From assembly GCF_014692875.1 (NCBI RefSeq), contig NZ_CP061171.1, positions 3,782,001 through 3,846,000 on the forward strand: a stretch of 64,000 nucleotides of DNA, in the 5' to 3' direction. Source of the DNA: Pedobacter riviphilus. GTDB taxonomy: Bacteria; Bacteroidota; Bacteroidia; Sphingobacteriales; Sphingobacteriaceae. Both the position numbers and the translations under genes were made by a program. Below the pieces are notes generated by a model, which saw only the letters and a list, made by a program, of their open reading frames with translations, had not been told where the DNA came from and ran no database searches. This document shows, piece after piece, positions 16,912 through 25,747 of this stretch (the first letter of the stretch is position 1; each line of letters begins with the position of its first letter).

Positions 16912-18186
16912 TTAATCATCCCCTCTCCTTACAAAATTTCGCATATCGCTGCCGCTAGGGCTTTGAAAAATCTCCAGATCGAAATAGGGTACCGCAGCTA
17001 ACAAATGATCAAAAATATCAGCGGCAACTTCTTCGAAACGCTTTAATCCTTTTTCTTTCGAGAATACATAAATCTCAATCGGCAATCCGTTTTCAGTGGC
17101 CTGTAACTGGCGCACCATAAAGGTGAGTTCCTTGTTAATGTGTGGATTGCTTTCGAGGTATTTTTCCGCATAAACCCTAAAAGTTCCGATGTTGGTCATG
17201 TGGCGGCCGTTAACCAAATTATTGGGATTCACCGTATTTTCGGCATTATAACGTTCTATAAATTGTTGTGTTTCTTTAAGGTAATCCTTCAAAAAATCGA
17301 TACTCTGTAGTCTTCCAATCAGCTCTTCATCACAGAATTTAATACTCGAAATCTTGATATTAATATGTCGTTTAATCCTCCTGCCCTCACTTTCTTCCAT
17401 AGCGCGCCAGTTTTTAAACGATTCGCTCACAATGGCATAACTTGGTACAATGGTTACGGTTTTATCCCAGTTTCGCACTTTAATGGTAGTTAAATTTATT
17501 TCAGTTACTTCACCATCGGCACCATATTTCTCTACGGTAATCCAATCTCCTACCCTAACCAGATCAATTGCACTCATTTGTACAGAAGCTACAAAACCTA
17601 AAATCGGATCTCTAAAAACCAGAATAAACACAGCAGTAACTGCACCAAAACCACCGAAGACATACAGCGGCGATTCGCCAAGAATAATCGACAGGATGAG
17701 CACAAAACCAACAATATAAAAAACAATTTTAGCTACCTGTTTGTAACTTCTAATGGGTTTATCGGCGTATTTCTTTGATGTTTCCATGATGGATACCAAA
17801 GCATTCAGAAATGCATTTACAGCAAACATTACTGCTAAAACCATGTAGATTTTAGCAAAAATTAAGGCATAAAATAACCCGTTTTTAAAATCGATAAAAA
17901 GGTAAGGAACAGCGTTGTAAATAATATAAGCCCCAAATATTAATGCAAATGCCCTGAAAACACGGAATTCGAACAGCGCTTTCTGCCAGTCGGATTTTGT
18001 CTTTGCACTTTTTACCACACCGATAAAAAGCTGTCGCGTTAAAAATATGGTGATGAACAGAAATAAAATAACACCAAGCAGCCCGATAAAAAAGTAAGCA
18101 TAAACGAGCTCGCCACCAGCAAGACCTTTGCCAGCAAGCCAGTTTCTGAGTTCGTTAAACAGGGATTGAAACTCCGGGATGTTCAT
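16912..18186 (-). CDS. MscS-family mechanosensitive ion channel (YbdG-like)
   Basis: A 424-residue channel protein with about five membrane segments in the first 190 residues. The pore-lining/beta-domain region is clear: GGFGAVTAVFILVFRDPILGFVASVQM, then VGDWITVEKYGADGEVTEINLTTIKVRNWDKTVTIVPS, which is the MscS motif. The cytoplasmic C-terminal part (MVRQLQATENGLPIEIYVFS) resembles E. coli YbdG. The expected role is a pressure-release or osmotic-stress channel in the inner membrane. It lies downstream of ispG, separated by a 200-bp spacer with three hairpins. Confidence 0.88.
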   Translation of the reverse strand: MNIPEFQSLFNELRNWLAGKGLAGGELVYAYFFIGLLGVILFLFITIFLTRQLFIGVVKSAKTKSDWQKALFEFRVFRAFALIFGAYIIYNAVPYLFIDFKNGLFYALIFAKIYMVLAVMFAVNAFLNALVSIMETSKKYADKPIRSYKQVAKIVFYIVGFVLILSIILGESPLYVFGGFGAVTAVFILVFRDPILGFVASVQMSAIDLVRVGDWITVEKYGADGEVTEINLTTIKVRNWDKTVTIVPSYAIVSESFKNWRAMEESEGRRIKRHINIKISSIKFCDEELIGRLQSIDFLKDYLKETQQFIERYNAENTVNPNNLVNGRHMTNIGTFRVYAEKYLESNPHINKELTFMVRQLQATENGLPIEIYVFSKEKGLKRFEEVAADIFDHLLAAVPYFDLEIFQSPSGSDMRNFVRRGDD

Positions 18187-18240
18187 TAAGGCAATTTAGG
18201 ATTTATTGATCAGAAAATTAAATGTCGCTAAATAAAGCAA

Positions 18241-18351
18241 AATGGTTTGTGAGACACAAACCATTAGCCTAACTCCTTGGTCTGTGTCATCACAGACCGA
18301 AAGTAAAAATAAGTTGATTAAAACATTTATACCGATCTGTGAGGACACAGA
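18241..18351. repeat. Cluster of three related hairpins in the ispG-mscS spacer
   Basis: Three short hairpins of similar sequence: AATGGTTTGTG/CACAAACCATT at 18241-18265, GGTCTGTG/CACAGACC at 18279-18298, and TCTGTG/CACAGA at 18336-18351. The word GAGGACACA is repeated beside the last one. They could act as a terminator array for ispG on the minus strand, but the related sequence suggests a repeat family. Confidence 0.65.
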
Positions 18352-18387
18352 CCAAGGATGAGAGGACACAAACCTACTGCACGCATT

Positions 18388-20366
18388 TTAAACCTTTTCT
18401 ACCCAGTTGCCGTCGTCTTTAATGATATCGATCAGTTCGTCTAAGGCATAAGCGGTAGTTACGTTTTTCTTTACTACTTCTTTACCGCGGTATAAAGTAA
18501 TTTTATCAGGCCCGGTGCCTACATAACCGTAATCGGCATCGGCCATTTCGCCTGGACCGTTAACTATACAGCCCATGATACCGATTTTTATCCCTTTTAA
18601 ATGGTCGGTACGTGAACGGATTAATTGAGTGGTTTCTTGTAGATCGAAAAGTGTTCTTCCACAACTTGGGCAAGAAATATATTCTGTTTTACTAATACGT
18701 GTACGTGTAGCCTGTAAAATCCCAAAACTGGTAGCATTAATCAACGAAAGGTTTTGACCTTGTGCATCAATCCACACACCATCTCCAAAGCCATCGGTAA
18801 ATAAAGCGCCAATATCGGTTGCAGCGTAAAGCATTAAATGATCGGCATCAACATCCTGGTAAGTTCTTTTTATAATAACCGGAATCTGGATGTTTTCCTC
18901 CTGTAGAGCAACAAAAAAGGCTCTTTGTTCGGCCATTCCGTGTGTTGCACTGGTTTCGAGGATTAGAACAACCGTGTTATCCAATTGTGCAATTGTTGCA
19001 TTGCTAAATTGTTTTGAATTAATCTGTACGAAATTCAAAAATTCGTCTTTAATCTCCGCAGAACCATATTCTGCAAGCGTATATAAAGGGTGACAGTTGT
19101 TTTTATCGTTAAGTTTTAGCCATGTTTGGTAGTTGTAAACTTGTTTTAAATTTCCAGGGAAAGAGAACGATGGTAAATTATCACCCAAGAAGGCTAAATC
19201 GCAAGCCTGATCGGCCAAATTATATTTATCTAAACCTGCACTGTAATGGTAACCAACTGAACTTAAAAAGTAAGGATCTTTTAAATTTTCTTTAGAAACA
19301 TCGATCATTACTACTGGGTGGTGATGCCCCCGATATGTTGTACAGGTGTGGTGATACGGCGGTTGTACTCGTAAGGACTATATGTTGAGCGGAGGGCATG
19401 GGTTGTGGACCGTAGATTAATCGACTCTTGACTTCCGACTTCGGACTTCGGACTTCTTAAAGCATAACGATCTGCCAGGGCTTTAGCTACAGGTGCTTCA
19501 AATTCAGGATCTTCGGTTAACGAAACACGGATGGTATCGCCTAGTCCATCTTCTAATAAAGTTCCAATACCAACGGCTGATTTAATGCGGCCATCTTCTC
19601 CATCACCGGCTTCGGTAACGCCTAAATGCAAAGGATAATTCATCCCCTCTTTAGCCATGGTTTCTACCAGCAAGCGATAGGCTTGAACCATTACCTGGGT
19701 ATTACTGGCTTTCATCGAGATCACCAGATTATAGTAATTCTGGTCTTCGCACATGCGGATAAACTCCATTGCCGATTCAACCATTCCGCGGGGAGTATCG
19801 CCATAATGGCTCATAATCCGGTCGGAAAGCGATCCGTGGTTTGTACCAATGCGCATGGCCGTGCCGTACTCTTTACAGATTTTAACTAGAGGGATAAACT
19901 TTTTGTAAATCCGGCTTAACTCTGCATTGTAAGCATCCTGTGTATATTCTATATTCTCGAATTTCTTTTTATCTGCATAATTGCCAGGGTTAACCCTTAC
20001 TTTTTCTACAATACGCGCAGCCATTTCTGCCGCATTAGGTGTAAAATGGATATCGGCAATTAATGGCACATGGTAACCTCGGAAACGTAGTTCTTTTTTA
20101 ATATTGGCCAGATTTTCGGCTTCTTTAATGCTTGGTGCAGTGATACGAACATATTCGCAGCCAGATTCTACCATGCGGATCGTCTGCGCTACAGTACCCA
20201 AAGTATCCATGGTATCGGTGGTTGTCATCGATTGAATCCGGATCGGATTGTGCCCACCTAAAGCAATATCACCTATGTTAACTTCTCGGGTTAAATACCT
20301 TGAATAAGCGGTTAAACTGTTACAATATCCGCCAGCCAGATCATGTTTTGCCAATATATTTTCCAT
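18388..20366 (-). pseudogene. ispG: 4-hydroxy-3-methylbut-2-en-1-yl diphosphate synthase, frameshifted (probably a sequencing error)
   Basis: IspG makes HMBPP in the non-mevalonate isoprenoid pathway. Together the two frames give about 660 residues, the long form of Bacteroidota. The N-terminal TIM barrel starts near [21 protein letters not shown]. The C-terminal iron-sulfur part has CPSCGRTLFDL and GIMGCIVNGPGEMADADYGYVG. The frame breaks in a five-C run at 19327-19331 (plus strand). A sixth C gives [18 protein letters not shown] and one continuous protein. Residues 304-329 are an in-frame insert of repeat-derived sequence (19380-19457). A TATCTTTG box lies just upstream of the ATG. Confidence 0.85.
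19380..19457. repeat. Spacer-like repeat inside the ispG coding region, with a 7-bp tandem repeat
   Basis: Within ispG, GACTTCC/GACTTCG heptamers are repeated about four times at 19430-19456. They lie next to GGTTGTGGACCGTAG-type words typical of spacers. The segment is translated as about 26 residues, including [11 protein letters not shown], that interrupt the domain linker between DRYAL and SPYEYNRR. Confidence 0.7.
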
Positions 20367-20736
20367 CTACCGGCAAAGATAAGGATTGTTGGAATTTTTG
20401 ATGTTGTAATGTTGTAATTAAATCGGTTGATTATAAAGGAATAATTTGATTTTTTTTGGAAACGGAAGGGCAGCAGTACCTGGGAAATGCAGTCCCGCTT
20501 TACGCTTTACTCCGTTGCACTTCGTGTTCGCTTCAATCGGGTTTATTTTTAACGGTGGGTGGGTTTGGCGTCATTGCACCAGCCTAAGTTTCATAAACGG
20601 GATGGAAGCGGCATCCTCCGATTTAAGCATTGTTATTTATTATTTGTGGTATGCTTGCTTGTTTCACAGGTTTCATCGGAGATATAGCGAACAGCCGGGC
20701 TAACGATAAAAGGCCTGCTGTACCTGCTTTTCTAAT
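20367..20736. other. Intergenic region with dispersed spacer element
   Basis: About 370 bp. Apart from the ispG promoter box, positions 20450-20710 form a GC-richer block. On the minus strand it reads AACCCGATTGAAGCG, then AAAGCGGGACTGCATTTCCC. The same core (AGCGGGACT) recurs in other spacers. A plus-strand 85-codon frame across it has no protein-like features. Confidence 0.5.
20374..20381 (-). promoter_or_regulatory. Candidate ispG promoter -7 box (TATCTTTG)
   Basis: The minus strand reads TATCTTTG, an exact TAnnTTTG match ending 7 nt before the ispG ATG at 20366. Transcription from it would begin at or next to the start codon. Confidence 0.4.
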
Positions 20737-21351
20737 CTAAATCAATCTGTCTTTTATCACCAAGGTATTGGCTGCAATATCGTGCCAGCATTGGTTTTTC
20801 TTATTGAGGAAACTATATAAATAACCAAAGAAAACAGGAATTACCGATAAGATTTTAGATAAATTGCGGATTAAAGAAATACCAAAAGAAACCCTGCTGC
20901 CTTCTAAATCGGTTACTTTAATGTTAAGGAGTTTTTTACCTATAGTGGCCTGACTGGCCGATGCTTCTGCAATACTACCATAAATTAGTTTAATAATAAA
21001 TATGGACGGGAATGGGATTAGAAAAGCCATAATCCGCTGATCTTTTCCTTGGATAAAAATATAGCTTGTTAAAATAACAATGCTATATATCCCAAAAATA
21101 ATAAAATGATCAATCACCGATGCCAGCAATCTTTGGTCGAAGGCGGCAAAATATTGTGGAGCTGTTTTTTGATAACTAAAACCCAAAAGCTCACGCAATT
21201 CGGGAATTGCGTGAGCTTCTTTGTAATCATCCATCCCAGGTTTACGGATAAATGTATTGGGTTTGATGTCTAAATCTTTAAGTTCGGTTAAGCTATAAGG
21301 CCCTTGTGGCTTACCGTTAACTACAACTACGTATTCTTTATCAGGGTTCAT
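20737..21351 (-). CDS. RDD-family membrane protein with N-terminal GYF_2-like domain
   Basis: A 204-residue protein. The first 60 residues (YVVVNGKPQGPYSLTELKDL, then IRKPGMDDYKEA) resemble the GYF_2 domain found before RDD proteins in Bacteroidota. The rest is an RDD domain: FAAFDQRLLASVIDHFIIFGI with the early Arg and Asp, a second segment FLIPFPSIFIIKLIYG, then ATIGKKLLNIKVTD, SLIRNLSKILSVIPVFFGYLY and CWHDIAANTLV. RDD proteins are thought to be transporters or membrane accessory factors, but the role is not established. It lies before the LiaF-like gene on the same strand, about 100 bp away. Confidence 0.8.
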   Translation of the reverse strand: MNPDKEYVVVVNGKPQGPYSLTELKDLDIKPNTFIRKPGMDDYKEAHAIPELRELLGFSYQKTAPQYFAAFDQRLLASVIDHFIIFGIYSIVILTSYIFIQGKDQRIMAFLIPFPSIFIIKLIYGSIAEASASQATIGKKLLNIKVTDLEGSRVSFGISLIRNLSKILSVIPVFFGYLYSFLNKKNQCWHDIAANTLVIKDRLI

Positions 21352-21453
21352 TTAAAATCAGGATTGTTTGGTTTTTAGGATTACAGGATCTGTGCTGTAT
21401 AAAAGTTAGATCGGATAAAGCCTTCGGCCTTTCACCTTAAAACCTTCCGTCTC

Positions 21454-22437
21454 CTAGTATCTGCTCACCTCAAAGTTACTCAATCCGCCATCTAAATTGA
21501 TAAAGATTTTTTTGGTTGAGGTTTTATAATTTGAAGTTTCGTAAACACCATCGCTCAATTTTTCAAAACCATCGAAATCTTTAGCTGATAAACCTGTTTT
21601 GGTTTTAATTCGGCAGCCTGAAGTGGTAGGCACCTTAATTTTAACATCTGCCACACCAGATTTCACAATTACATCAGTTATTGGCAATAAATCTCCCAAT
21701 TTAATATCCAAAGCTGCTGCTCCACCATCAAAGCGGAAAGTACGTACTTTGTAATTGGCAAAATCAAAGTTTGCTTCACCAGCGCCGAGTTTCATTAAAA
21801 TATCCCAGTTGGCTTCTTTGTTCAATTTAAAGTTAACATCGTTACCGCCATCACCAAAATTCCACTTACTCTTTTTATCGTCCATTTGGAAAGTAAGTAC
21901 CGTAGCACTATCGGTAAGCAATTTCTTTAAAGAGAAGTTACCATGTCTTTTCTTTACGTCGGCATTGATCAATTCCGATGTTTCACCATCAAGATTAAAT
22001 GAAATGCCACCTCCAGAAATATTTAATATTGTTTTTTTCGTATTATCTGCAGCTACAAATGGTTCAGATAACCTTAAGTGATTATATGATGTGTCGTTAT
22101 CCTTATCATCTTCGTCGTTATCATCATTGTTGTGTTCGATATTAATGTCGACATCTTTTTTAAATTGACGCCCCCACCAATTGCCATGTGCGGGAACCTG
22201 CTGGCCTTTATAAAAAAGGAAACAAAGGGCAACTACTAAAACACCAATAGAAATAATACTGCCTGTTTGCGAATTGTTTTTATTAAACAGGATATTTAAA
22301 CCTGCTATGATTAAGAATACTGGCCAAAAGCTCCAAACGTTGCGCCAATAAAAATTGATTACGCCAAAGTTTTCGAGTAGAAGTACACCGCCGATAAAAA
22401 GCAGGATAATACCCCAAATTAATCTATCTAATTTCAT
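21454..22437 (-). CDS. LiaI/LiaF-like membrane protein (DUF5668 plus LiaF-type beta domain)
   Basis: A 327-residue protein. The N-terminus has paired hydrophobic segments (LIWGIILLFIGGVLLLENFG and WPVFLIIAGLNILF) typical of LiaI/DUF5668. A third segment (IGVLVVALCFLFY) and an acidic linker of repeated Asp/Asn (DDNDEDDKDNDTS) follow. The C-terminal beta domain (ILNISGGGISFNLDGETSEL, FDGGAAALDIKLGDL, GGLSNFEVSRY) is of LiaF type. Such proteins sense or buffer cell-envelope stress. The PspC-like gene starts 5 bp upstream, so the two are an operon. Confidence 0.75.
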   Translation of the reverse strand: MKLDRLIWGIILLFIGGVLLLENFGVINFYWRNVWSFWPVFLIIAGLNILFNKNNSQTGSIISIGVLVVALCFLFYKGQQVPAHGNWWGRQFKKDVDINIEHNNDDNDEDDKDNDTSYNHLRLSEPFVAADNTKKTILNISGGGISFNLDGETSELINADVKKRHGNFSLKKLLTDSATVLTFQMDDKKSKWNFGDGGNDVNFKLNKEANWDILMKLGAGEANFDFANYKVRTFRFDGGAAALDIKLGDLLPITDVIVKSGVADVKIKVPTTSGCRIKTKTGLSAKDFDGFEKLSDGVYETSNYKTSTKKIFINLDGGLSNFEVSRY

Positions 22438-22442
22438 TTTAT

Positions 22443-23138
22443 TTATACTTGAGGGTTAGCAGATGTTGAATTATCGTCTTTATTAACAGGTGCTGTAGGT
22501 TCATTTTCTACAATAGCTTCAGAAAAATCAGCTGTTTTTTGTTGTTCAGCCTCCTGTTGATTCTGAAATGCGGCCCAGTCATTTTTTCTTTTTGATTTGG
22601 CTATAATGCTTATACCTAAAGCAATAAATATTAACGGCCACATGTACCTGAATAAATTGCGGATACTAAACCAATCAGGTATAAAATCCATTTCTCGCAT
22701 CAGGAAAAAACATCCTATTACCAGCAATACCAATCCGCCTATGGTGCGGCCGGTATCATTAGATTTATTGAATTTACTGAAATCAGGCTGTGTTTCGAAA
22801 GGTGTTTTCTGTGTGCCGTCTACAGGTTGTGTCCAATTCTGATTTCCCTGATTAGCAGGTCCTGCAAAAGGATCGGCAGTTCCAAACGGTTGTGCATTTG
22901 GATTTTTATTACCAAAGTAATCGTTAAATTTAGAAAATCTTGCTGTCGGATCGTTGTTCACCGGAACAATAATCCACATTACAATATAGGCAACTAAGCC
23001 ACCTCCAGCCATAAATATAGCCGATAATGCAAACAATAATCTGATTATGGTAACCTCAACTTGCATATAATCTGCAAGTCCCGAAGCTACACCGGCAATC
23101 ATCTTATCGTGTTCGTTTCTAAAAAGCTTCTTTTCCAT
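22443..23138 (-). CDS. PspC-domain envelope-stress protein
   Basis: About 231 residues from the ATG at 23138; an in-frame ATG at 23150 is also possible, and a TTG at 23168 is less likely. The PspC domain is at the N-terminus: LFRNEHDKMIAGVASGLADY, then VTIIRLLFALSAIFMAGGGLVAYIVMWIIVPV. After an Asn/Gln/Pro-rich linker come two more hydrophobic segments (GGLVLLVIGCFFLMREM and YMWPLIFIALGISII), as in DUF5668-like tails. It likely works with the LiaF-like protein encoded 5 bp downstream. The upstream SDR gene overlaps the longest possible frame, so all three may be co-transcribed. Confidence 0.8.
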   Translation of the reverse strand: MEKKLFRNEHDKMIAGVASGLADYMQVEVTIIRLLFALSAIFMAGGGLVAYIVMWIIVPVNNDPTARFSKFNDYFGNKNPNAQPFGTADPFAGPANQGNQNWTQPVDGTQKTPFETQPDFSKFNKSNDTGRTIGGLVLLVIGCFFLMREMDFIPDWFSIRNLFRYMWPLIFIALGISIIAKSKRKNDWAAFQNQQEAEQQKTADFSEAIVENEPTAPVNKDDNSTSANPQV

Positions 23139-23157
23139 AACGTTGTTCATTTTGTGT

Positions 23158-23847
23158 TTAAAAATCAAGCGGAGTAATTAAAACCTCATCTACATTTACC
23201 CCTTTACTTAAGTTTAAGATGGTAAACAAAGTTTCTGCAATATCTTCAGGCTGCACAAATTTTTCATCTGGAATTGTTGTGCCTTCCCAAGATGAAGTTT
23301 TAGTAGAACCTGGCAAAAATGCAGTTACTTTAACATTGTGAGGTGCTAACTCTTGCCGCAATACATGATTTAGACTTAACATCGCTGCTTTTGTTACACT
23401 ATAACTACCACCATCTTTTACAGGTGCTTTACTGGCCACTGAACAGATATTGAATATATGGCCTCGCTTGGCTGAGCGCATTTTTTTCCCAATAAACTTA
23501 CTGATATAATAACCGGCATTCGTATTTAAATGCTGTTGTTTTTCGAAAGTTTCGTCATCCTCATCGAGCATACTGCCAGGCAAAAAGATCCCCACATTAT
23601 TTACCAAAACATCTATTTGATCAAGATTTATAGCTGTCGAATTTAAAAAAGCGTACACCTCTTCTTTAACCGAACAATCTGCTGCCTGGATAAAAACAGC
23701 ATTCCCATAGGGGGTTAATTCTTGTCGGAGCCTTTCGAGTTCGTCTAAACCTCTTGCTATCAAAACTAAATCGTACCCATTTTGGGCAAATTTAAAGGCA
23801 ATAGCTCTACCAATTCCTTTAGTTGCACCGGTTATTACAGCTTTCAT
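23158..23847 (-). CDS. Short-chain dehydrogenase/reductase
   Basis: A 229-residue classical SDR. The NAD(P)-binding motif TGATKGIG is at residues 6-13, the NNVG motif occurs in VDVLVNNVGIF, and the catalytic Ser and Tyr-x3-Lys are in ICSVASKAPVKDGGSYSVTK. The ending is short. Substrate is unknown. It lies immediately upstream of the PspC-like gene on the same strand and divergent from mlaE. Confidence 0.88.
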   Translation of the reverse strand: MKAVITGATKGIGRAIAFKFAQNGYDLVLIARGLDELERLRQELTPYGNAVFIQAADCSVKEEVYAFLNSTAINLDQIDVLVNNVGIFLPGSMLDEDDETFEKQQHLNTNAGYYISKFIGKKMRSAKRGHIFNICSVASKAPVKDGGSYSVTKAAMLSLNHVLRQELAPHNVKVTAFLPGSTKTSSWEGTTIPDEKFVQPEDIAETLFTILNLSKGVNVDEVLITPLDF

Positions 23848-23903
23848 TATTTATGGTTTAATTTTTGTTAACAAAAAACCATATTTATATTCAAAACCAC
23901 GAA

Positions 23904-23911
23904 TATTTTTG
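23904..23911 (+). promoter_or_regulatory. Candidate mlaE promoter -7 box (TATTTTTG)
   Basis: TATTTTTG is an exact TAnnTTTG match about 83 bp upstream of the mlaE ATG in the divergent gap. The surrounding sequence is AT-rich, so chance occurrence is possible. Confidence 0.3.
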
Positions 23912-23993
23912 CAATTAGCTAAGCGCTCCAACTTTTTTATCGTTTCTTTGTAGTATTATAAATGATCATTTAAATTAAGCAAATATATACGGA

Positions 23994-24728
23994 ATGAATT
24001 TTACCAATTTCGGCAGATACATCCTGCTACTCAAGTCTGTATTCAGAAGGCCGGAAAAACTGAAAATATACCTGAAAGAAATAGCCAAACAAATGGATTA
24101 TGTTGGTGTAGGCTCTTTAGGTTTAATTGCTATTATCTCTACTTTTATCGGTGCAGTAATGACTTTACAAATTGCTTTCCAGCTGGTTAGTGATTTTATT
24201 CCAAAAACAATTATCGGTTCTGTAAACCGCGATTCGAGTATATTAGAGTTAAGTCCAACTATTAGTGCAATTGTTTTGGCAGGAAAAATCGGGTCGGCCA
24301 TTTCATCAGAAATTGGTTCGATGCGTGTTACCGAACAGATTGACGCTTTAGAAATTATGGGTATAAATGCCCCAGGCTACCTTATCCTCCCTAAAATTAT
24401 TTCAGGCATAACCATGGTACCTATGCTGGTTATCATTTCTATGTTTTTAAGTATTACCGGTGGATATATTGGCGGTTCTATTTCAGGTGCTGTTACACCT
24501 GCCGAATATATTCAGGGCATCACAACCGATTTTAACCCTTACACCATAACAGTAGCTTTAGTAAAAGCATTTGTGTTTGGTTTTATTATTACTTCAGTTC
24601 CGGCTTACGAAGGTTTTTATGTGCGTGGTGGTGCTTTAGAAGTTTCGCAGGCCAGTACAAGGGCTGTTGTTATTAGCTGTATTTCTATTTTAGCTTGCGA
24701 TTATATCGTGACCCAATTGTTATTGTAA
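23994..24728 (+). CDS. mlaE: MlaE-type lipid ABC transporter permease
   Basis: A 244-residue permease of the MlaE family, which moves phospholipids between the membranes in Mla/MCE systems. VGSLGLIAIISTFIGAVMTLQIAFQL and the GSAISSEIGSMRVTEQIDALEIMGINA region are the MlaE signature. Several membrane segments follow, including SGITMVPMLVIISMFLSITGGYIGG. Its stop codon overlaps the start of the ATPase gene by 1 nt. No MCE-domain gene is in the window. Confidence 0.92.
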   Translation: MNFTNFGRYILLLKSVFRRPEKLKIYLKEIAKQMDYVGVGSLGLIAIISTFIGAVMTLQIAFQLVSDFIPKTIIGSVNRDSSILELSPTISAIVLAGKIGSAISSEIGSMRVTEQIDALEIMGINAPGYLILPKIISGITMVPMLVIISMFLSITGGYIGGSISGAVTPAEYIQGITTDFNPYTITVALVKAFVFGFIITSVPAYEGFYVRGGALEVSQASTRAVVISCISILACDYIVTQLLL

Positions 24729-25480
24729 TGATCGAAATTAAAGATATTTATAAATCGTTCTCCGGCAATGATGTATTACAAGGCATTTCTGGAAAGTTTG
24801 AAGAAGGTGTAACCAATTTAATTATCGGCGGCTCGGGATCAGGAAAGACAACTTTGTTAAAATGTATGGTGGGTTTGCACCAGCCAGATTCAGGTTCAGT
24901 GTTGTACGATGGTCGTGATTTTACACCAATGACCTACGAACAACGGATTGAAGTGCGTAAAGAAATCGGTATGTTATTTCAAGGCTCTGCCTTGTTTGAT
25001 AGTATGACCGTTGAAGAAAACATCATGTTCCCCTTAAACATGTTTACTGATCAAAGCAGAAAAGAAAAACTAGAAAGGGTTGATTTTTGTTTAGAGCGGG
25101 TAAACCTTGCAGGTAAGAACAAATTGTTCCCGGCAGAACTATCGGGCGGAATGAAAAAACGTGTAGGTATTGCACGTGCTATTTCCATGAACCCGAAGTA
25201 TCTGTTCTGTGATGAGCCGAACTCCGGTTTAGATCCGAAAACTTCGATCGTAATTGATGAATTGATTCAGGAAATTACCGAAGAATACAAAACCACCACC
25301 ATTGTGGTAACGCACGATATGAACTCGGTAATGGGAATTGGTGATTATATTTTATTCTTACACGAAGGAAAAAAATTCTGGGAAGGCAGCAACAAAGAAA
25401 TCGCACATACCGACATTAAAGAGCTGAACGACTTTGTGTTTGCCAGCCGCTTCATGAAAGCTGCAAAAGATAAGTTTTAA
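24728..25480 (+). CDS. mlaF: MlaF-type ABC transporter ATP-binding protein
   Basis: About 250 residues. The ABC ATPase motifs are all present: Walker A IIGGSGSGKTTLLKC, Q-loop region GMLFQGSALFDS, signature ELSGGMKKRVGIARA, Walker B YLFCDEPNSGLDPKT and the switch histidine in TIVVTHDMNS. The start at 24728 (MIEIKDIYKSFSG) is the natural ABC start; a longer frame from 24695 would overlap mlaE more deeply. It energises the MlaE permease encoded just upstream. The stop codon lies inside an inverted repeat that leads into the next toxin-antitoxin pair. Confidence 0.93.
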   Translation: MIEIKDIYKSFSGNDVLQGISGKFEEGVTNLIIGGSGSGKTTLLKCMVGLHQPDSGSVLYDGRDFTPMTYEQRIEVRKEIGMLFQGSALFDSMTVEENIMFPLNMFTDQSRKEKLERVDFCLERVNLAGKNKLFPAELSGGMKKRVGIARAISMNPKYLFCDEPNSGLDPKTSIVIDELIQEITEEYKTTTIVVTHDMNSVMGIGDYILFLHEGKKFWEGSNKEIAHTDIKELNDFVFASRFMKAAKDKF

Positions 25481-25491
25481 GAAAATTCTTA
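25478..25491. promoter_or_regulatory. Inverted repeat overlapping the mlaF stop and toxin-antitoxin promoter
   Basis: TAAGAA and TTCTTA flank an AA centre at 25478-25491. The left arm contains the mlaF TAA stop and the right arm enters the promoter box TATATTTG. A regulator bound here would block that promoter, as expected for an autoregulated antitoxin. Confidence 0.35.
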
Positions 25492-25497
25492 TATTTG
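25490..25497 (+). promoter_or_regulatory. Candidate promoter -7 box for the second toxin-antitoxin pair (TATATTTG)
   Basis: TATATTTG is an exact TAnnTTTG match that ends only 4 nt before the antitoxin ATG at 25502. Use of this box would give a leaderless or nearly leaderless transcript. Confidence 0.45.
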
Positions 25498-25501
25498 TAA
25501 T

Positions 25502-25747
25502 ATGACTACGGCTACAAAAAATATCATTCACAAGTTGGAAACCTTACCAGAAAGCATGGTAAACGAGGTAGAAGATTTTATTGATTTTTTAAAAGCTAAA
25601 CATTCAAAGACTTTTCCAAAGTCAAAAAGCGAAGAAAAAAATATTGTTGAAGAACCAAAAGGCCTTTATGGCGCTGCCAAAGGAACAATTCTTTATATTT
25701 CTGATGATTTTAACGAGCCATTAGACGAGCTAAAGGATTATATGTAA
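25502..25747 (+). CDS. DUF2281-type antitoxin
   Basis: An 81-residue protein. The first half (IIHKLETLPESMVNEVEDFIDFLKAKH) is the DUF2281/VbhA-like helical motif seen in antitoxins next to PIN toxins. The second half carries GLYGAAKGTI and an acidic end (DDFNEPLDELKDYM), probably the toxin-binding part. Its stop overlaps the toxin start by 1 nt. The expected role is to inhibit the PIN RNase and repress the pair. Confidence 0.75.
   Translation: MTTATKNIIHKLETLPESMVNEVEDFIDFLKAKHSKTFPKSKSEEKNIVEEPKGLYGAAKGTILYISDDFNEPLDELKDYM

Noticed and set aside
19308..19311. ispG as two separate genes or a programmed frameshift
   Set aside because: No slippery heptamer with a downstream pseudoknot is obvious, and two other genes show the same one-base homopolymer loss.
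20446..20703. 85-codon plus-strand frame between ispG and the RDD gene
   Set aside because: It lies in the AGCGGGACT-type spacer block, and the translation has no protein-like pattern.
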